Below, piece by piece: positions 30,058 through 34,238 of a DNA stretch of 34,238 nt. The DNA is from an uncultured Opitutaceae bacterium. Its GTDB lineage: Bacteria; Verrucomicrobiota; Verrucomicrobiia; Opitutales; Opitutaceae. Below the pieces are notes generated by a model that saw only the letters and a list, made by a program, of their open reading frames with translations, ran no database searches and was not told where the DNA came from. The first letter of the stretch is position 1. The number at the start of each line of letters is the position of its first letter. A program made the translations under genes and the position numbers. The stretch covers positions 1 to 34,238 of the forward strand of contig CAITEC010000069.1 in assembly GCA_903891325.1 (NCBI GenBank), read 5' to 3'.

Positions 30058-32468
30058 GGCCAACCTGCAGGCACTGCGGCTCCCCCGTCGCCGATGGACC
30101 GGCCGCGGCCGCCGGGTTTTGCTGCCCGGGCTGCGCCTACGTGCACCGGCTGATCACCGAGCAGGGTTACGACGCCTACTACCGGATCAAGGATTCAGTC
30201 ACCGCGCCCGCCGACTCCGCGGTCTTCCAGCCGCGCGACACCGCCTGGCTGGCGGAGCTCCTGGCCGGGGCGGAGGCAGCATCCCGGGATGGCACCGCCA
30301 CCCTTGAGCTCGATGTCCAGGGCATCTCCTGCGCGGGCTGCGTCTGGCTGATCGAGCGGGTCACCACGCAATTGCCCGGAGTCCGGTCGATCACGGTGGA
30401 CGCCCCGACCGGCTCCCTGCAGGTGGGCTGGCGCTGCGGCGCCTTCGACGCGGGCGGCTGGGCGCGGCGCCTCCAGGCCTTCGGCTACCTGGTGGGTCCG
30501 GCCGGGATCAAGCCCGAGCGGCTCGAGAGCACCGGCCTCGCCCGCCGGATCGGGCTGTGCGCCGCCTTCGCGCTCAACGTGATGCTCTTCACGCTCCCGG
30601 CCTACTTTGGCATGCGCGCGGACTTCGCATTCGCGGGCCTCTTTCGGCTTCTCGCGCTCACCTTCGCCACGCTCAGCGTCCTGGTGGGCGGCAGCTACTT
30701 CTTCTCGCGGGCGGCAGCCGCGCTGCGGGCCGGGATCGCGCACATCGACCTTCCGATCGCGCTGGGAATCGCCGGGGCCTATGCGGGCTCGCTGTACGGC
30801 TGGCTGTCCGGCCACGAGCGGCTCCTCTACTTCGACTTTGTCGCCACCTTCACCCTCCTCATGCTGACGGGTCGGTGGGCGCAGGTCCGGGCCGTGGAGC
30901 GGAACCGGCGCCGGCTCCTCCGCCACCAGCCCCTGCCGCCCCGGGTGAGGCTCGCCGGCGGCGGGGCTGTCCCCCGCGATAACCTCCAGTCCGGCCAATC
31001 CATCGAGATCGATCCGGGACAGACGGTCCCGGTGGACGGGCTGCTCGAGGGCGACACGGGACTCTTCTCGCTCGCCTCCATCAACGGGGAGGCCGACCCG
31101 AGGCTCAGCCGCACCGGCTCGAGGATCCCGGCAGGCGCGGTCAACGTGGGGAGGGCGGGCTGCCGGCTGCGGACGCTCCAGGCGTGGCCGGAGTCCTTCC
31201 TCGCCCGGATCCTGGAGGCGGGCCCGCGGCGGGAGTCGCGCTCCGCGTCGATGGAGCGGATCGTCGGCGCATACGTGGTCGGAATACTCGCCGCCTCGGT
31301 CCTGACGGCCGCCGGCTGGCTCCTGGCCGGCCGGGGCCTCGTCCGCGCGGGCACCGCCGCCATCGCCGTGCTGGTCGTCTCCTGCCCCTGCGCGATCGGG
31401 CTCGCCGTGCCGCTCGTCGAGGAGGCGGCGACAAGCGCGGCCCGCGGCCGCGGCGTCTTCGTCCGCGAGCCGGGGCTCTGGCAGCGGCTGGGCTCCGTGC
31501 GCAAGATCGTCTTCGACAAGACCGGCACGCTGACACTCGAGTCCCCCGTCCTGCGCAATCCCGCGGCGCTCGAGGCCCTGGACGCCGGGGAACGCGCCGC
31601 CCTGGCCGCGCTCGTCCGCGACAGCCTGCACCCGGTGAGCCAGTGCCTCTGGGAGGCGCTGGTCGCGACCGCCCCGGTGGAGCCGGCCGCCGGGGACGTG
31701 GCGGAGTTTCCCGGATTGGGCGTCCGAATGGGGCCCTGGTCCCTCGGTCGGGCGGGATGGTCCGACAGCGGCCCGCCGGGACCGGGGACCGTCCTCGCGC
31801 GGGACGGCGTACCCGCCGCCTGCTTCCACTTCCTCGACGCGCCCCGGCCGAACGCCGCCGTGGAGCTTCACGAGCTCACCCGGCTCGGCTACTCCGTCTT
31901 CATCCTCAGCGGCGACGATCCCGCAAAGGTGGCGGCACTCGCCGCGGGCGTCGGCCTGTCCCCCGCCCATGCGATCGGGGGGCGGACCGCCCAGGAAAAG
32001 GCCGACTGGATCGGGCAGAACGACCGCAACGACACGCTGATGCTTGGCGACGGCGCGAACGACAGCCTGGCCTTCGACCGGGCCCATTGCCGGGGAACCC
32101 CGCTCGTCCACCGGGGGATACTGGAGGCGAAGGCCGACTTCTACTACCTCAGGCGCGGAGTGGAGGGCGTTCGCGAGCTGCTGCTGGTCAATCGCGCCCG
32201 CCGCCGGACGCAGTCCGCCGTCATCGGCTTCTCGATCACCTACAACGTGCTCGCCGCCGGGTTCGCCGCGGCCGGAACGATCACGCCGCTGCTCGCGGCG
32301 GTCCTCATGCCGCTCAGCTCGCTGGCTTCGCTCCTGATTGTGGGCGCAGGGACGCGCCCGATGATGGCCCCGCGGCCGCCGCTTTCTCAATCCGCTCCGC
32401 CACCTCCCGAAGATGGCGGCACCACGGCACCGCTCTCAGCCGCTCCGGCGGAATCGGCGATCCTGTGA
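30042..32468 (+). CDS. ccoI: CcoI, copper-transporting P1B-type ATPase
   Basis: The protein has 808 residues from the ATG at 30042. The order is an N-terminal zinc-ribbon-like part (CRHCGSPV...CCPGCAYVH), a heavy-metal domain with GISCAGCVW, membrane helices, an actuator loop reading INGEADP (the usual TGE changed to NGE), the membrane metal site C448-P449-C450, the phosphorylation site D492 in DKTGTLT, and the hinge GDGAND. CcoI/FixI pumps copper across the inner membrane for cbb3 oxidase maturation. The C-terminal tail beyond LLIVGAGTRPM is low-complexity and lies antisense to the DksA-like gene, overlapping it by 155 bases. Confidence 0.94.
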   Translation: MAVPVRPTCRHCGSPVADGPAAAAGFCCPGCAYVHRLITEQGYDAYYRIKDSVTAPADSAVFQPRDTAWLAELLAGAEAASRDGTATLELDVQGISCAGCVWLIERVTTQLPGVRSITVDAPTGSLQVGWRCGAFDAGGWARRLQAFGYLVGPAGIKPERLESTGLARRIGLCAAFALNVMLFTLPAYFGMRADFAFAGLFRLLALTFATLSVLVGGSYFFSRAAAALRAGIAHIDLPIALGIAGAYAGSLYGWLSGHERLLYFDFVATFTLLMLTGRWAQVRAVERNRRRLLRHQPLPPRVRLAGGGAVPRDNLQSGQSIEIDPGQTVPVDGLLEGDTGLFSLASINGEADPRLSRTGSRIPAGAVNVGRAGCRLRTLQAWPESFLARILEAGPRRESRSASMERIVGAYVVGILAASVLTAAGWLLAGRGLVRAGTAAIAVLVVSCPCAIGLAVPLVEEAATSAARGRGVFVREPGLWQRLGSVRKIVFDKTGTLTLESPVLRNPAALEALDAGERAALAALVRDSLHPVSQCLWEALVATAPVEPAAGDVAEFPGLGVRMGPWSLGRAGWSDSGPPGPGTVLARDGVPAACFHFLDAPRPNAAVELHELTRLGYSVFILSGDDPAKVAALAAGVGLSPAHAIGGRTAQEKADWIGQNDRNDTLMLGDGANDSLAFDRAHCRGTPLVHRGILEAKADFYYLRRGVEGVRELLLVNRARRRTQSAVIGFSITYNVLAAGFAAAGTITPLLAAVLMPLSSLASLLIVGAGTRPMMAPRPPLSQSAPPPPEDGGTTAPLSAAPAESAIL

Positions 32469-32778
32469 CCTCGCAGGCCCCGTAGGTTCCATTGAGGATG
32501 CGATCGAGCGCCGCAACAACCTCCCGCACCGCCGACTCGTCGACCGCAAGTCGCTTCAGCGCGGTCTGGTGGTCGAACTCATCGGCGCCCTTCTCGGCGA
32601 AATCCGCGCCCGGCGAGTCCGGCGGCGAGCCCACCTCGGTGTACCTTGAGAGCTCGTCGCTTTTCAGCAGGTCGCGCAGCCTCAGCAGCGTCCCATAGTG
32701 CCACAGCCACTTGCGCGGCACGCCGCCCGGAAGGCCGGGGGGCGGGCTGGCCTGGGGGAATTTTGCCCGGGTAGTCAT
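32314..32778 (-). CDS. DksA/TraR-like protein with degenerate zinc finger
   Basis: The protein has 154 residues from the ATG at 32778; a GTG at 32787 is an alternative. The DksA/TraR C-terminal signature is recognisable as YGACEVTGSPIPPERLRAVPWCRH, but the four-Cys zinc finger is incomplete: only two of the usual Cys positions are filled (in ACEVTG and PWCRH). An acidic segment (SPPDSPGADFAEKGADEFD) precedes a helical region. Such proteins act on RNA polymerase, or are degenerate relatives. It converges with ccoI and overlaps its 3' end by 155 bases; the Pro/Ala/Ser-rich tail is the overlapping part. Confidence 0.8.
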   Translation of the reverse strand: MTTRAKFPQASPPPGLPGGVPRKWLWHYGTLLRLRDLLKSDELSRYTEVGSPPDSPGADFAEKGADEFDHQTALKRLAVDESAVREVVAALDRILNGTYGACEVTGSPIPPERLRAVPWCRHLREVAERIEKAAAAGPSSGASLRPQSGAKPAS

Positions 32779-32927
32779 GGGGTGCACCCCAAAAATAATC
32801 GAAAAACACCATTCCTGCGCGCCGCTTCTTGCCGAACAGTACGCGTTAATTGGCCCTTTTTCAAATCGCAGCTTACGTCAACCCTTTCGGCTTGATCCTC
32901 TATGACTGACTGCTCTCCTGATTGCCG

Positions 32928-33560
32928 TCACCGGTCCAGCCATTGAGCTGGCGAATGACTGAACCGCTTCTCCGTTGAGACCCGTGCTATTCCGATATCA
33001 TAGCCGTACCTAATTGTAATTGAGAGCATATCCTTGGATTTCGCCCTCGGATCAGCCGCCAAGACGGTATCCGCTATCTCCTTCGCCGTGCGTTCGTAGT
33101 TTTCGGGCCGCACCCTCATGGTCACGGTGACCGTGTAATTGGTTGTTGTTTGGCTGACGCCATTGAGATTGCTCCAATTGGAACCGACCATTGCCGTGGC
33201 GGCGGACACCCGGTCATCCGCTTCGATTTTCTCAATCACGGTCAGCATGCCCGCAAACAACTCGCTGCGTGCAAGCCGAGAACCACCCCAGGCCAAAAGG
33301 CCACCTACAAGCACTATGGATAGTATTATCCATTTATGTCTGGCACCAAGTGGCGGCGCAAGCACCGGTCCATCAGAACGAGCCTCCGTAACATAAGTGC
33401 CAACCAGCAAATCAAGGGGCCATGTCTCAACTCTCAACAATCTTCTGCGATCATCAGCAGCCAACTTGTTTCCCAGCCGGCCTCGCGCCATCTGTTGGGA
33501 GTTGAGAGATGACACCCTACCCATGGGTCTTAGAACAATTGAGCGATTGGTGTGCGGCAT
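32928..33560 (-). CDS. Single-pass membrane protein, N-terminus entering a repeat
   Basis: The frame gives 210 residues. The region from about residue 67 on looks genuine: a basic loop, one membrane helix (about 77-94), then an extracytoplasmic alpha/beta domain (TAMVGSNWSNLNGVSQTTTNYTVTVTMRVRPENYERTAKEIADTV region). The first about 50 residues are read through the inverted repeat at 33414-33517 and do not look like an original N-terminus. A GTG at 33365 would start the protein after the repeat. Either the insertion extended the frame or the first ATG is not used. I do not recognise a family. Confidence 0.55.
   Translation of the reverse strand: MPHTNRSIVLRPMGRVSSLNSQQMARGRLGNKLAADDRRRLLRVETWPLDLLVGTYVTEARSDGPVLAPPLGARHKWIILSIVLVGGLLAWGGSRLARSELFAGMLTVIEKIEADDRVSAATAMVGSNWSNLNGVSQTTTNYTVTVTMRVRPENYERTAKEIADTVLAADPRAKSKDMLSITIRYGYDIGIARVSTEKRFSHSPAQWLDR
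33414..33517. repeat. Second REP-like inverted repeat, different sequence
   Basis: The left arm at 33416-33439 (GGGGCCATGTCTCAACTCTC, then AACA) pairs imperfectly with the right arm at 33493-33517 (starts TGTTGGGAGTTGAGAGATG). The design is the same as the upstream palindromes: GGGG, CAT, then two tandem 7-mers. Here the 7-mers are CTCAACT-CTCAACA instead of CTGGACT-CTGGACA. A 53-base centre separates the arms. This is a second REP family; its transposase is not in the window. Confidence 0.75.
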
Positions 33561-33567
33561 CCTCCTG

Positions 33568-33879
33568 TCAACTCTCCCACCGAACCTCCGTTCTAGTCGA
33601 CAATGGTCCTAATACAAACCCACCGCATCGAACCCATCCGGACCTAACTTGCTTATCGCGATCGCGATTAGTCACAAAATAGACGGTCTGCCCTTTCGAG
33701 CTCGTCCATACGAACGGGCCCTTACGCAAGTAGCGACAGTCACATGCCAACACTTCATATCCGTTCTGTTCTGCCCACTGCCACACAAGCCCGCGTGATC
33801 GCGAATACTGCCAGTAGTACACCAAGCAGATCACCGTGATCACAGCCACTATCGCCAAGCCATCAAAAATATCCTGCAT
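33568..33879 (-). CDS. Conserved small membrane protein
   Basis: The protein has 103 residues: an N-terminal helix (about 6-24), then a soluble part with a block that looks conserved (NGYEVLACDCRYLRKGPFVW, then TVYFVTNRDRDKQVRSGWVRCG and TEVRW at the end). I have the impression of small hypothetical proteins with GPFFW-TS-x-x-QTVY-x-V and SGWVRCG in planctomycetes and verrucomicrobia, but the function is unknown. It is followed directly by the other membrane protein and may be in its operon. Confidence 0.75.
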   Translation of the reverse strand: MQDIFDGLAIVAVITVICLVYYWQYSRSRGLVWQWAEQNGYEVLACDCRYLRKGPFVWTSSKGQTVYFVTNRDRDKQVRSGWVRCGGFVLGPLSTRTEVRWES

Positions 33880-34106
33880 TTAATGTACGCGTTGAGTTGA
33901 TCTACATCGACCTCTTTCACGCTGCGCAGGGAAAGTCGAGCTCAAGGCAACGCGTGGCCTTCGCGGCGTTTAAGGAGTGTTAGCCGCGACGATTGGTGTT
34001 CGATAAAGGGTTCGTTTCTGAACGCCTTTCCTAAGTTTGACGGCGGTGCATGGCAAACCACCGTTCTCGGATTCCACTACCTCGACTATCCAGGCGTTAC
34101 TGAGAA
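33880..34106. other. Intergenic region, no gene seen
   Basis: About 230 bases between the small membrane protein start and the partial gene at the right edge. No convincing frame, repeat or terminator is visible. The base composition is closer to that of the repeat-rich region than to that of the BMC and cbb3 operons. Confidence 0.4.
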
Positions 34107-34238
34107 CTAGCCGACGGCACCGAATTCCTTCACGGCTTCGTAGAGGACGTGGAGATTGTCCATCTTTGTGCCCGGCAGCAGGTCGCCGGATATCAGCGTG
34201 AGCGGCCCGCTCCGCTTAAGCCGGTCGGTGAGCAGTGA
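34107..34238 (-). CDS. Partial gene, possible uroporphyrinogen-decarboxylase-family C-terminus
   Basis: Only 43 residues are visible, ending GPLTLISGDLLPGTKMDN, then LHVLYEAVKEFGAVG and a stop. The pattern Ser-Gly-Asp-x-Leu-x-Pro-Gly-Thr, followed by Asn-Leu-x-x-Leu-Tyr-Glu-Ala-Val, resembles the end of uroporphyrinogen-decarboxylase-like proteins, including corrinoid methyltransferases, where it forms the last loop and helix. The fragment is too short to be sure. Confidence 0.45.
   Translation of the reverse strand, partial: SLLTDRLKRSGPLTLISGDLLPGTKMDNLHVLYEAVKEFGAVG

Noticed and set aside
30195..32390. 731-codon frame antisense to ccoI
   Set aside because: ccoI carries all P-type ATPase motifs; the antisense product is low-complexity.

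Overview
This is a GC-rich window from what is most likely a Verrucomicrobiota genome, probably of the Opitutaceae type. The basis is a planctomycete/verrucomicrobial (PVM)-type bacterial microcompartment (BMC) operon, a fused CcoN-CcoO oxidase subunit, DUF2934-type small proteins and REP-associated (RAYT) transposases. This placement rests on gene content; no rRNA or marker gene is present.

Layout. Positions 1-5503 hold a partial membrane protein, then a group of small genes that looks stress- or envelope-related: a receiver-only response regulator, cardiolipin synthase, DUF2934, an acidic unknown protein, an MFS permease, a lipoprotein and a 52-residue membrane protein. Several of these share an upstream motif built around ACACCCCATA. 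Positions 5517-11492 form a divergent carbohydrate locus: two medium-chain dehydrogenases on the minus strand, and an MFS transporter plus a heparinase II/III-like protein on the plus strand. Positions 11498-15121 are a mobile-element-scarred stretch with a broken DUF4143 ATPase fragment, a lipoprotein, a broken RAYT, an intact RAYT and two large near-perfect palindromes made from the same repeat unit as the RAYT element ends.

Positions 15241-24459 hold a DUF1638 gene followed by the BMC locus. PduS-like and PduT-like genes run leftward. PduL, two BMC-H, an acetate-kinase-like kinase, a third BMC-H, BMC-P, a CoA-acylating aldehyde dehydrogenase, two more BMC-P and a class II aldolase run rightward. 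By analogy with characterised PVM compartments, the aldolase would cleave a deoxysugar phosphate (fuculose- or rhamnulose-1-phosphate). The resulting lactaldehyde would be oxidised to an acyl-CoA, converted to acyl phosphate by PduL and used by the kinase to make ATP. The PduS/PduT pair suggests an electron path through the shell. No alcohol dehydrogenase lies inside the operon, and a complete cbb3 oxidase operon follows directly.

Positions 24533-32468 are that cbb3 operon: ccoS, fused ccoNO, ccoQ, a short mono-haem ccoP, ccoG, a tiny membrane gene, a SafE/TauE-like gene and ccoI. Its 3' end overlaps a convergent DksA/TraR-like gene. Positions 32928-34238 hold two small membrane proteins, a second REP-like inverted repeat of the same architecture but different sequence, and the 3' end of a possible uroporphyrinogen-decarboxylase-family gene.

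The most notable points are the PduS-PduT-equipped PVM compartment beside a cbb3 oxidase, the unusual acetate kinase active site, the shared ACACCCCATA motif, and the two related REP families with one intact RAYT.
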